From: Bugula neritina
Lineage: Eukaryota > Bryozoa > Gymnolaemata > Cheilostomatida > Bugulidae
DNA length: 64,000 bases
Direction of reading: 5' to 3'
NCBI GenBank assembly: GCA_964035545.1
Contig: OZ037768.1
Location: forward strand, 9,105,241-9,169,240
Shown here piece after piece: positions 1 through 12,700 of the stretch. Position 1 is the stretch's first letter, and every line of letters starts with the position of its first letter. Made by a program: the position numbers and the translations under genes. The notes under the pieces are model-generated. The model worked only from the letters and a program-made list of their open reading frames with translations. It was not told where the DNA came from and made no database searches.

Positions 1-1551
1 AACACTTTTTTCCAGAGTCAGTTCCAGCTGGGCTTTATGGCAGAAGACTTCTCAAAGATCGAAACCGATGCCCAAGATTCTATTGATGTTACACCAGAAG
101 GGGTTGCCAAACTTATCCAAAATTTGCCAAATGGAAAATCGCCAGGACCTGATGGAATTCGAAAGCCTGACATGCTCAGAGACTTGGAGGGTACTGCTAG
201 ATGTCTTGCTCTGATCTACAAAAGTTCCTTAGACACAGGTAAACTGCCAAAACAGTGGAAACTTGCAAATGTCACACCAATACATAAAGGCGGGGGCAGT
301 GAATCTCCAAACAACTTTAGGCCCGTATCCCTGACAAGTATTCCCTGTAAAATGATGGAGCACATCGTGCTTCATCACCTCAATGAAAAGCTTGACAGTG
401 TGCTTCACCATCGACAGCATGGTTTTAGAAAAGGACTGTCCTGCCAAACTCAACTGTGTGTTACCTACCATGACCTAGTAAAAGCAGCCGATGAAGGACA
501 TACTACCCATGCAGTAGTTATGGATTTCAAAAAGGCTTTTGACAAGGTACCTCACCTTATGTTGCTCCAAAAATTACAAGAGATACCGGGTATAAATGGA
601 TACCTCCTTAACTGGATACTCGATTTTCTTTCCGACCGACAGCAGTCTGTTGTACTTAGAGGGGCAAGCTCTCAAAAGTGCCGAGTAACCTCAGGAGTGC
701 CGCAGGGATCTGTGCTAGGCCCAATCCTGTTTTTGTGCTATATAAATGATCTTCCGGATTTGTTGTCATGTAAAGTCAGCCTCTATGCTGATGACACTCT
801 ACTTTACCAAACTGTGAACACCACTAAGGATGCAGAACTATTCCAAACTAATATTAACGCTGTATATGAGTGGTCTCTAAAATGGAAAATGCCCTTCAAT
901 GAACAGAAATGCCAAGCAATTAATTTTGGTAAGGTAACCCCTATATCACACTACAAACTCGGTACCACATGCCTTGCGTGGGTACAAAGCACTAAATACC
1001 TTGGGGTAACCATCCAGTCAAACCTAAAGTTTGATCAACACATAAATAACAAGTGTACCAAGTCCCGGAAAATTCTTGGCGGCATCAAGCATTTGATGTA
1101 TGATGCCCCAAAAGATGCTAAGCTATTGGCTTATACAAGTCTATGTAGGCCTATACTCGATTATGCGGATGTGGTTTGGGATCCTGCGGCTAGGGGTAAA
1201 GTGCATGATATAGAGCTGGTCCAGAACAGTGCGATACGATTTATAAGCAATATGAAGGGACGTGCTGACAGTGTTTCTGAGGCGAGGGATGAGTTAGGAC
1301 TCCGGTCGCTGAAAGACAGACGAAAAAATCATCGACTGTGTTTGCTGACCCGAATTCTTCAAAATGAGGATCAACACCAGTCTCTATCCAGAGCCTATGA
1401 CGAAATAATTGAAGGCAGGGAACTTGTAACTGTAACCACTCGAGCAGCTGCCAGAGGAGAGCTTATCTCTATATCATCTAGGAAAAACTTATTCCACACT
1501 AGTTTTCTACCACGAACAATTCGTGAAATGCGCGGAGAATATAATAACTAA
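1..1551 (+). mobile_element. Non-LTR retrotransposon, reverse transcriptase and C-terminal part (5' end outside window)
   Basis: The frame is open from base 1, so the Met at 37 is probably internal and the element continues upstream of the window. The stop is at 1549-1551. The order of motifs is that of a LINE-type reverse transcriptase: a GKSPGPDGI block near residue 33, FRPVSLTSIPCKMMEHIV near 95, HGFRKGLSCQTQL near 129, the first catalytic block VVMDFKKAFDKVPH near 160, SGVPQGSVLGPILF near 218, and the catalytic YADD box near 252. It is followed by the usual thumb region (YLGVTIQSNLKFDQHI) and a C-terminal block of the form seen in CR1/jockey/L2-like elements (YTSLCRPILDYADVVWDP, ELVQNSAIRF). 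No stop or frameshift is visible over 517 codons, so this copy is young or still under constraint. The endonuclease part would lie to the left. The exact clade is inferred, not proven. Confidence 0.93.
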
Positions 1552-1700
1552 TTACAAAACAGCAAATGCTGTAACTAGTGCTAACCCTGGTCCAATGTAA
1601 GTTTTCACTAGAGGCTTCCCTATAGACTTTCCAGTTGCTGCGGAAGTCCTACCTCAACTGAGGTAATAAACTGAGGTAATACTGATAAATCATAACATTA
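1552..1700 (+). mobile_element. Probable 3' UTR of the retrotransposon
   Basis: This is the sequence between the retrotransposon stop and the start of low-complexity DNA. It holds a short tandem repeat built on ACTGAGGTAATA (about 1658-1684). Short tandem repeats at the 3' end are common in LINE-like elements. The exact end of the element and any target-site duplication cannot be set without the other flank. Confidence 0.4.
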
Positions 1701-1979
1701 ATCACTTCACCAGTTTAACTCTATCAGTTTATGATAATTGTAATCATGGTAATCATATTTAAATAATGAAATATCAAATATTAATATCACATTTTAGTTC
1801 AAACAAACTCATTCAATCAATCAATCATTCAGATTCCAAATCAATGCTAAGCTCAATCCTAATCATAATGATAATCACTTTACGTATTATATTGCTAATC
1901 ATAATCTGATAATAGTAATCATAATGGCAATCTGTATCACTCAAAGTCAAATTCAACGTCAAATTCAATCACAATGGTT

Positions 1980-2316
1980 ATGCCGTCATCAATATGATAA
2001 TCATAATAGTAATTTACTTATACGGTTATGCCTATACTTATACTTATAGTAATACTTATAGTTATACTAATACTAATAGTAATAGTAATACTAATACTAT
2101 TAGTATTACTATTACTATTAGTAATAGTAATAGTAATACTAATACTAATACAGTAATAGTTATAGTAATACTAAGAGAAAGTCTAATAGTAATAGTAATA
2201 CTAATACTAATACTCAAATACTGAAATACTAATAGTAATACTAATACTAATAGTAATAGTAATACTAATACAAGTAATACTAATAGTAATACAGTAATAG
2301 TAATACTAATAGTCAA
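1980..2316. repeat. TAATAG/TAATAC simple repeat with a long internal palindrome
   Basis: Over 330 bases are built almost only from TAATAG and TAATAC trinucleotide-pair units on the plus strand. Because one unit is nearly the reverse complement of the other, the tract folds on itself. Positions 2071-2123 form a perfect inverted repeat with 26-base arms and a single loop base. The open frames seen here on both strands are by-products of the repeat and are not genes. The tract may have grown from the tail of the neighbouring retrotransposon, which is an inference. Confidence 0.85.
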
Positions 2317-2319
2317 TTA

Positions 2320-3600
2320 ATTCATTGCAGCTTGTTTACATAATTATAAACATTTATAGCAGTACTACTATCACTATCGCCATCATTACGACTCTGCGAG
2401 TATTGAATCATGAATGAATGTAAAAATCACATTGCGATTGTCATTGTGTTGAATCACTAGGAAGCAGGTTTACGGGTGGAGGAAAAGATAGCTCCCGCTT
2501 ATATTTTAGTTCTGAAAACACAGTGTTGTGTGAAATCAACGATTATATTAAATCTGCAAACGGCAGACTATGGGCTGATCCGCCCAGCGTGAACTTTCGC
2601 TTTCACCAGGCTGGTAAATCCTCTATAAATCTAGATAATTACAATCACAATGATTTTAAATATGATTATATTAATTTATCATTTTTCAATAAGGTGTAAA
2701 AGAAAGCCAGTGTAAAAAAAATTGTTACTAGTTTTTAACTTAGGTTTAATTGATATGTTTGTAATAAATGCTATTTTTCAACAATATTTTCACCTTTTCG
2801 TTCTCATTCTCATTCTGATGAAACTCAAACCCAAACTGAATAAATATCATTATGATTATGAGTATGATTATCAATATCAATTTCAATATAATTTTTAATG
2901 TAATTATAAAATAAAAATTTAATAATAGTAATATAGGATTAATATGATAATGGTATAACACTTGACATACTTACTTGACTTACTTGAAGATGCAATCACG
3001 TTAGACTACTAAATTAGTCATTTAGTGTAAGCGACGTGCCTCGTTTGGTGAACAGAATTATTAACTGTAGTTAATACTTTTATCACATAGGTGCAGTTCT
3101 GTTTTAGGACTTTGGTGTCAGTACAGAGCCTTATTTATAATAACTAAATAAGCCATAAGGCATAAGGATTATTATCATTATGAAATTATATTCAACTCAC
3201 ATTGATATTTCTATAAGCATAGCCATAGCCCATAGTATTAGTACGGGCCATAGGGTTAAGCTGTAGGCTATTGTGTTATTTTATTTTATAATAGTTACTC
3301 AAACTGTAATACTCATACTGATACCGATACTGATTCTGTAATTGAGTATTGAGTTTCACTTTGACTCTGACTCAAAGTGAAAGTTAAGCTAATTGTATCT
3401 TTTTGATTCTATAACAATAATTGTAATAATAATTTATATATTTTTGTCCTTTGATTCAATGATTTGGCTCTGCTTCATACTTTAAGTTTGTATCAGGGTT
3501 GTAGTTATTCATACATGTAATAAATAATAATATGGTCATAATTATCTTACTGTCACAGGATAAATCTTATGCATATCTATATTGATATTGCTAAATTATA
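2320..3600. other. AT-rich low-complexity region without a supported gene
   Basis: No splice-bounded coding block or recognisable protein was found. The sequence is rich in ATCATAATGATAATC-like and TTATAATAA-like cryptic repeats. It lies between the retrotransposon tail and the 5' end of the HSD17B7 gene, so distal regulatory DNA or a 5' UTR exon could be present, but none can be pointed to. Confidence 0.5.
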
Positions 3601-3655
3601 TATATGTGTGAGTGTGTGTGTCTGCATGCGTGCGTACGTGCGTGTGTGCTCGCGA

Positions 3656-3749
<94 letters not shown>
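3597..3749. repeat. Alternating purine-pyrimidine tract followed by (TA)44
   Basis: Positions 3603-3655 are a GT/GC alternating run (GTGTGAGTGTGTGTG, then GCATGCGTGCGTACGTGCG). It leads almost directly into an uninterrupted (TA)n run at 3661-3749, which ends 43 bases before the HSD17B7 start codon. The first part is of the type that can adopt Z-DNA and the second part can extrude as a cruciform or melt easily. Length variation between individuals is expected. Confidence 0.9.
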
Positions 3750-3752
<3 letters not shown>

Positions 3753-3792
3753 ATAATATTTTCAGGCCGTCAGAACACAATTGGCTTATAGA

Positions 3793-6700
3793 ATGGATCC
3801 TTTGTTTACTGCTGTTGTCACTGGTGCTAACAGGTATAGATGCAGCCTATCAAAGTTTCTTATATTTTAGCATCAGTGCTGGTTGTCCTTTTTACATCTA
3901 TATATTTTGCACAATTATAAGTTTGTAGAACTACTATAAATATTGGAAATAGGTTTTGATTTTGCTAGATTTTACATACTTTTATGCTTTATGTTTTAAG
4001 TGGTGTGGGCCTTGCATTATGTGAGCGTCTACTGACACAGTACCCCAAGTTGAAGCTTTGCATGGTCTGCAGAAACAAACAGAAAGGAGAAAGTGCAAAA
4101 AATGCGCTTCTAATTGTTCATCCAGGTAATTTACAATTACACTAAGTCTTAATTTCTCCCACATTTGGTAGACAGAAATGACTTTGGTTGGTTACAACTC
4201 TTGTAAAAACTCAATATCGAGTTTTCTCTCAGACACACTTTGTCGTAACGTCGACTATAACGGCAAATGTCAGCCATTTTTAAATATGTCCGAGCTGACA
4301 GTATGACGTTACGGTATGTCAGGATCAAACACTGCTTGATTCATAAAATTTATGTCTGGCTCCTATTGGACAGGGAGACGTTTGCGTCAACTCATTGGAT
4401 GTAAATGTCTAATAAGATGTCATAGATCTTACCCAATAGCGGACTTTGAGCAGTTCGGCCCAGGCCTTTTTAAAAATGGTCAAAATTTGACATTGCAGTC
4501 GACGTTACGGCAATGTGTGAATCCGCCCATAGAGTTTTTCTCTTATTTTATGTATATGTTGCAATGTAGTTTTGTTTTTTCCAATTAGTATTTATTTACT
4601 AGTTTTTAGAGTATGCACTTTTTCAGATGCAGCTATCAGTTTAGTTATTGGCGATGTTAGCAGCATTGTTTCTGTCAAGCAGTTCACTCAAGAAATTAAG
4701 CAACAGTAAGTAATTCTCGCAAAAGTTTAGGTTGATTGCAGAAATGGCTTCTCTCTGGCAATAATTGGTCTTTTGCTATCAGTCTATTTTAATCATGTCT
4801 TACAAATGAGGAATGAAAACTAATTTTATTTTTTATTATCAGATTTTAGCTGTGTTTTTGAACGTCTTAGTAATTTATGTCTACTCAAGAGCAGAAATCA
4901 TTTCTGGAGCTTATATTTATATATAATATAACTATAATTTATATATTTATAAATGTACTTGTACATTATTATTAACAGAAAATTTAACATGCCTGTCTTA
5001 TGAACTCAAATTTCTCACTGTTGCTTTCTTATGGCTAATTTTAGGTTTAGTCACATCAATTTTCTGTTTTTAAATGCTGGAATCATGGCTAACCCAAAAG
5101 TGAAGTTTGAAACTGTAATATCAACATTATTTCAACCAAGGTTTGTCTATTTAAGCTTGTTATGTGTCCAATGTTTTTTTCCCAGTTATCTTATTATTGC
5201 TGTGATGTCATACGTGGTTATTTTCTGGTAGGTTGTATACATATAAGGAAGACAAAGTTTCATTTATGTTCAGTAGCTTTTAGAGTAGTTTCTAGAGTAG
5301 TATGAAGTAGTTCATTCAGTCAGGTCATCTATCTTGAAATAAACAGGCTCAAGAACACGGCAGTAACAGGCTCGAAATAGATAATCAGTCAATCAATATA
5401 ATTGTTTGTTTAATACTGAATCAGTATTTGTTACTGAACTTGCATCATTTAAAAATATATAAAATAGACCATGTTATTTAAAAAATCATACATGCATGCA
5501 TATTTCAATAATCATTAATTAACTAATATTTGAAATAATTATGTATAATATTAAGAATAATGAAGATAGATAACTGAGGCCTACAATATGTGTTCTTCTG
5601 AGATCACCCCAACAACTATGCGCTACGTACCTTGTTCTTATTTTTAATAAGAAACAAATTATAAAATAAGCATCAATGTCTTCCTAGCAATTCAACTTAG
5701 TTGCTTTTCAAAACCCATTATTAATTGTGCAAAAAGTGGTCAAATTCTTCAAATACACTTATTAGGGGCTCTAGTGCAGCTAAAGTCAGCCTAGAAACAA
5801 ACTTGAGGAGTTGCTTCCTCATAGTATGATATTTGAATCTATGAACAATTATTTTAAGTATTAGCAGTTAGTAAACAACATATTTTGTAGCAAATTAGTG
5901 CATAGATTTAGCACGGGGGCAGATTTGTTGGAAATAGCTGATGATACTACTAAAGAAGGATTTAAGATGACATTTGCTACCAACGTCTTCGGCCATTTCT
6001 GTATGGTGAGTCAGAGCTTCCGTAGTTGTTCTTCTGGAACTTTTTTACTTTTCATACCTTTTGTGTCAGTACACATTGATTACCTGCTTATACTACATCA
6101 AAACAAGTTGATCTTGAGAGCACATGTATTTATTGATTGTCTTGAAAATGTAACTTTCATTCTATGGGAAATATGATATGCAAGCAGGGTAATCAGGTGA
6201 AACAGCTTAATAAATATGTACAAATACAACAAACAGTATAATAAATATATCCAATAACTTAGTGTAATAGAATGTGTGTAAGTATAAATATAATAAATGG
6301 ATAAAATGGAGCAGATGTAGTATGTTAGACTTTGGTTGGAGTTAAGCCTGTGTAATCGTACTTAAAAAAATAAAAGTATAAAATAATAATATATGCACAA
6401 TTTATGGCTAATTGACAACACTCTTAGGGGTAAAACTTATGAGTACTTCTTGGAAATATAGCATAACAAAAATATAATGCTCTCCGCATTCAATAAAATA
6501 TAGTATGTATATAATATTATATGTATGTTGAAGCATAGTGGCTGAAAATCTTAGATACAACATTTTTACTTTATATTTGGTATTTGCACAAAAGTTACCA
6601 TCAGTCATATTTCTGTATCAGTTTTAGTTTCCTGTGTTTAGGTAGGATTTGGGTTTTTCTGATGCCATATAAATGTCATTTCTTTTTACTAAATTAATGT

Positions 6701-9700
6701 AGCTGGTCTAAACTTCTCTCCCTCCTGCTGAGATGGCATTTTAATTACTCTGTTATATTGCTGAGAGAAAGCTATAATAATACATTAGTTGCAGTCTATC
6801 TGGGGCATGGGAACGTTACCGCTGAGCGGTGTATCTTCTGTCATCTCACTCACTTGACTTGTTAAAGTCCCCTTCCTGCTAAAACCCTGTTTGTCTTTCA
6901 ATGAGCTACCACTTACTCCACTGTACACGGTTGTGTTGGTGCTGTTAGTGGAATACTGTCTATAAGTGAAACGGAATGGTATGCTGCTGTTCGACGAGCG
7001 GTTTCGTAGCGCTTCTTCAAATCCGTTCATTTTGTTTGAAAACGTACGCCGTTTGAAACGGAGTAGGGACTTCAGGCTTTCTTGGATTTCTCTCATTCGC
7101 AAGGCGTATATTATGGGGTCGCATACGGCATTTAAAATAACCAGAGCATAAAGATACCACATAAGCTTGCTGTGTGTTTTGACTATTCGGAAGTCAGTGG
7201 AGTAATGAACACGCAGAATTGTGTAAGCGTCCATTATGCAACTTGGCAACCATAAAACTGTGAACAATCCAAGTATAATGAAAGAAGTTATCAATCCCCG
7301 AATATGTCGTTGCGCTTTTCGTTGGGAGACGGTAGCATACTCCTGTTTCTGATATGTGCGTAGTATACACATGATGCTGCCATACATTGCTGTCATCACC
7401 ACCAGACATGTCAGTACTATGCAGAACATTAGGTGGTCTGCCTCATACACTGTACAAAAGACCTGCAACAAAAGTGTCAAAACTAACAGCTCCATACTAA
7501 TTCTAAAAAATTCATGAAATTTTAACTGTACAATTTCTTGATTTGCTTTCAATGATGCAGTACAATATAATATAAATTATGCTACAGGAAAAGTTGTGCT
7601 AATTATAACTCAATTCCTACTCATGTCACTACTAATATTGTGTAGTTTCCTGATTAATTATGGATTGTTTCCTTTAATTCTTTACAACTTGGATTTGTTC
7701 TACTCATAAAATCATTGCATTTATTCATCAATATACTTTTTCTATTCATCAATCATAAATTGGTAATAATTACCAATACTTCATTTTTATAAAGTAAATT
7801 AATTTTTAAACTCCAAGTGACAGAGCAATATTCTATAAAGTCTGAACATTATTTTATGATTACTAGTTTCAAAATTATATGTTTGTTTTGGACATACCTT
7901 TTTTTGTGTTAGCTTATAAAACATTCATATTTATATTCTTTATTTATCTAATGCCTTGCTGTCAATATTTGGGTTACGCAAACTAACATAGGTAGACTTT
8001 ATGTGGTGAATGGTTTCTACTTTTCATTTCCTGAAGATGTGTACTTACTCGAGTGCAATAACTTGCTCCTGTTGTGTGGTCCATGCAATGACTATGCAAT
8101 GGTGATGGCATCCAAAAATCAGAAAACCCAAATATTACAGCTAGAATCCAAAATGTCACCAGTATGGCTTGAACTCTGCTCTTAGACATATACAGATTAT
8201 GCGTCAGAGGCTTTGCTATGGCACAGTAATGATCTACGGCCAGGCTCAGTAGGTTGAAAAGCGTAGCATTATGGCCAGAGAGAGTGATCGCCTGCGTAAT
8301 AAACAGCAACTGTACAGGATTTATCTGCATTCATTAGCTCAAATAAACTTTCAATTTTTACCATGGTGTTTTTAAGTATTAATAAATATAATAGAAAATA
8401 ACATGCCACCAGTGAATGTTAAACCCATGCTATCTTCTATATTTTACAATAGCATAACCCTCAAATTAGGTAGTATGTAGGTTCCTAGACTAACTAACAG
8501 TGGTTCAATAATCATTTTATAAAGTAGCTGTTGTGCTGTAGGTTACTAAATATAATAAAATCATCGATAAACTATTACATATTGACTGGAAATAATTTTC
8601 CTAAATGGGTCAAGTTCTTCAAATTTACTTAAAAGATAATTATATTATACCTATACTACTAGCAACCCATACTAGTATTGACTAGCTACAAATTTTATTT
8701 TGCTAAATATCTCTTATGCTGTGCATGTCATTTAAACATGCTCACATTTAGTTGTAAGGTTTAGGTCACAGGGAAATTGAAAGCATATAAAAATCCCAAA
8801 ATCTATTTCTTTTGAGTGGCAGAGCTCATACAATTTAAGTTTCATGTGTTCAACACTTGTTTGCCAAGATGATTTTCTAAATCTTCTACAGCTAGGTAGG
8901 AATATTTTTTGAAGACATTTTCAAATTTAATAGTGGCAGCTTTGAAGTGAATTTGAAAACTTAGTATAATTGAACATTTTGTAGTTTTCAGTATTGAACA
9001 GCATCAGTTATGTAGCTTACCATCACAACTTTGTAGAGGCATGTGGCTGCATACTTTTTCTCTTCAGCTACTAAATGCATGTTGAAGGAGTGATCTATAA
9101 CGGATCTCATAAATATACCAACAGAAGAAAGCAGGTCTGCACAGCACAAACTTAACATCATCATTTGATTGGCTGAGAGTCGGCGTCTTATATAGCAAAT
9201 GGCGGTCAGTGTCAGTCCGTTTGTCACGAATGCCAATACACTCAACACAAATATCAAAATATGTCTGCCATCCATTCTAAATCCATATTCCCTAAAAAGA
9301 ACATGAAACATTACTAAAGAAATCATTTTTGTTTGTAAAATATTTTCTTGCCAAGAAAAACTTGTTTAGCCTTCATAATATTCAAATGAGTGGGTTTAAA
9401 TCTTTAGTGTTGAAATAACAAAATAATGTGATGAATTTCATTTAGCATGTGCACATTGACAGGTCTTATATAATTATAATTGTTTTTATGTTAAATGTAT
9501 CGAAAGTTATCTATCTTCAAGCTAATCTTTTTCTTAAAAAGTCAACCCAGTACAAACAAAAGTGTTCTTTTTAGTTTTTATTTTCTTGCAAGCTTTTATG
9601 AAATTTCATGCATTCCACACTATTAATGGGTTTTTTGCAATCAGACATTGCTCTATCATTTCACAGTTGGTATTCAAATAATGTAAACTTCAGCATGCCC

Positions 9701-12700
9701 ACCCTGTTCTATCAAGTATCTCCTGTAGCCGTGAATCTGATAAGTTCAGCTCTTCTCTACTTGCATTTGACATTTCATACTCTCTCATTCGCTTCTCCAG
9801 TTCTTCCTCATCAAACTCAAACATCTTGCTTGCTCCCAGTCAAGTTTCTTCAGTAGGTTCAACTGGTCCGATGAAAAACTTGTATTCATCTGCCGTATGG
9901 AAATATTTTTGAAGAGTTTTCAGTAAAACTTGTGTAGCAACTTCTTGCTCTTTATAGAAGAAAATGTCATTTGAGAAAAGCACACTAGAAGGTCTAACTT
10001 AATTATGATGCATAATATTATTGATGGAAAGTCAGTTAACATTATCCTGATACTAACTCAAGCTGACTTACTTTTGTATGTAGCCAATCAGGTGTCTCCT
10101 ATATTCTATACAAATCAGATTACCCTTTGCATCCTTCTCAACCAACTGCATTCTATTCTAGTCAATGCTCTCAGATCTGTACCATAACAAACATTTAACA
10201 GTACGGTATATTTATAAACATGCAATGCAACTGTATTATATATTCTTTTCGAACAGAGATATTGTTATAGCATACATAATTATAAAACACATTATATCAA
10301 CATAACACGCTATAGTACATAACAGTGTCAATGCAGCATCACCAACCCTTCTGTTTCTAACATAGAGTCCATGTCTGTTTAAAATCCCTAGTAATGAGGA
10401 TTTAAGGGGCTGAGGCCTCCGTTGAAGGTTTCTACCTGTAACAGAAGAGCTATTATCACCTCATGCCTTTCCTGATATCACCAGGGGCTGTGCTAAGTCT
10501 CGAATTTATCACCTAGCACTTGCTGGCTCATCGCTCTAACCATGGCTTCCCCCTATCTGTTTTAATGTAATAATTGATTATTAAATAATAGTCTATTGTT
10601 CCCCAACTGCAGTTATATTGCTACTTCTCATACTTGTTGGAGGCTTGCTGTAATTTTTTCAGTATACAAACTTTCAAACGGTTTGCATTTCTTTGATACT
10701 AGGAGTTCACAATTCGCTGACATTTCATAGTGTTTTGATTGTTGCTGGAATAGCTAATCGTACATTAGGTGAGAGCCATGAAATATGGGGCATGTTTTAT
10801 GTTGAGGCTCTTAATGATAATGTTGCAGTCTAAGCTATGCTTCAAGAGAATACATGTTTTTATTGACCAACAATAATGATAGCATAGTTTCATTGCACGA
10901 GCATCATTATATTTCTACTAGGCATTATGTTATTACTAGTATATTATTACTACTTTATGTATATTATTGTTGCTTTGCGTATGCAAGCATACTTTTCTGA
11001 TTTAAAACTGCAAAATAACCAAATGATAGATGCAGATGGAGGACTTTAAATGCAATACCATTACAGTTTCTCATTATTTTGTCAGCCAATCTCTTCTGCT
11101 CAAAATACTGTCTAGGTCTGGTGGCTAAACCAAGTACTTAGCATCTGCATTATTTATAATAACTTGAACTTTTGCATATTCTACTGTTATTCATTATGGG
11201 ACAAATAATATACAGTCAGCATCTGTGACACTACATAGGTTTGGTGAACCAAATTCATCCCTATCCCACCATATGCTAAAATGTCTACATGTAGAAATCC
11301 AACTGTGATTGAAAATTGCCACTAGTCAGGTATAATGTATTGAATTTATAATAATTTGCTCTTTTATTGAGCACAGGCTATTTGATTAGGAAATGATATT
11401 ATTGAAAATCTTTAAACCACTCTGGTTACACAGTACAATGTAAATCTTATAAATCAGTCCACTTCTATGAATTATGAGCCAGTGTGTGTATAATATTTGT
11501 GTTTTGTTGCACAGTGTAAGCTAGCTTTATTCTGTTCTTATCACCTCCCAGGCAACTATTTATTGTAAGTCATTCCAGACTTACAGTTTAGACACCAACT
11601 GATTCTTGCTGTACAGACATAGTATTGCTATTTACGGACATAGTATTGTTATGCCGTCACATTTTTATATTATTTACAAGATTTGTCTATGTATGTAACA
11701 TGATTTATGCAAACTTAGAAAGATTGTATGCATGGCGCTCATTCATATCATAATTTTAGGACCACATAATTTTTTCATTTACAATATGGCTGCATCATAC
11801 TAGTTTTCGACAACTGACCATGTGTGAATATTTTTTTCAACTTTTGAAAGCTTCGTTTTTGATTGAAGGTATAAGTTGAGTGATATTGCATAACATCTCA
11901 TTTTAATTAAACTACAATTCCAGAATTTTTGCATGTAATTTTGTAATACAAGTAATATTCAAAAATTCGAATAGTTTTTAGACTAAATATTGCTTGTAGT
12001 TTTGTAATTTGTGTTAAGTGAGCCTATCACTTTTGCTTTCTCTCAGCATAATGAAAATTTCAAGTTATAAAAGCATTTAGTTCAATAACATACTCTATAT
12101 ATTATATAGGAAAAGTCTATAGGTATATCTCATGCTACATCATCAGATATAGTCATAACACTTTGTACCACCTGTTGGTGTATTGCAGGTAAAGGAGTTG
12201 GATGATGTATTAGGGGGAGAAGAACCTTCTAGAATAGTATGGACTTCATCAAGGACGTCGAGCAGAGAAGTTTTTTCTGTAGCAGATATTCAGCACACTT
12301 CAGGGTATTATTTCATCACTACAATGTTACTAGCATTGATATTCTGCTGTAAACTCTTTATGCTGATCATCATAGCAAATTTTATAACAGGTGTTAGTAA
12401 TTTCGCAGGTTGTGTTCTTGTCCACATTTTATTTTGATAAACACAAAAGGACTGTTATAGGATGTTTAGTATGGTTATATACAGTTTATATCTTTTCAAT
12501 ATCATAAACATGGCTGTTATTTTCTGATATCTAAAGATATGATTTACACAGACTTTATACCATCATACAATCAATTATCATTTCATAATTTTTAGAATGA
12601 CATTTTTTTAAATTTTGAGATGAATTATAACCATGAGAAGTGACAGTTCCGTTAAGTAAAAGCTCTGTGTCTTGCTGTTTTATTGCTAATAATAATGTTT

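Noticed and set aside
1994-2316. Open frames rich in Ser-Asn-Thr or Leu-Val near 2 kb
   Set aside because: They are translations of the TAATAG/TAATAC repeat.
3569-3928. Open frames over the (TA)n tract near 3.6 kb on both strands
   Set aside because: Tyr-Ile alternation is a direct product of TA repeats; the true first HSD17B7 exon starts at 3793 in its own frame.
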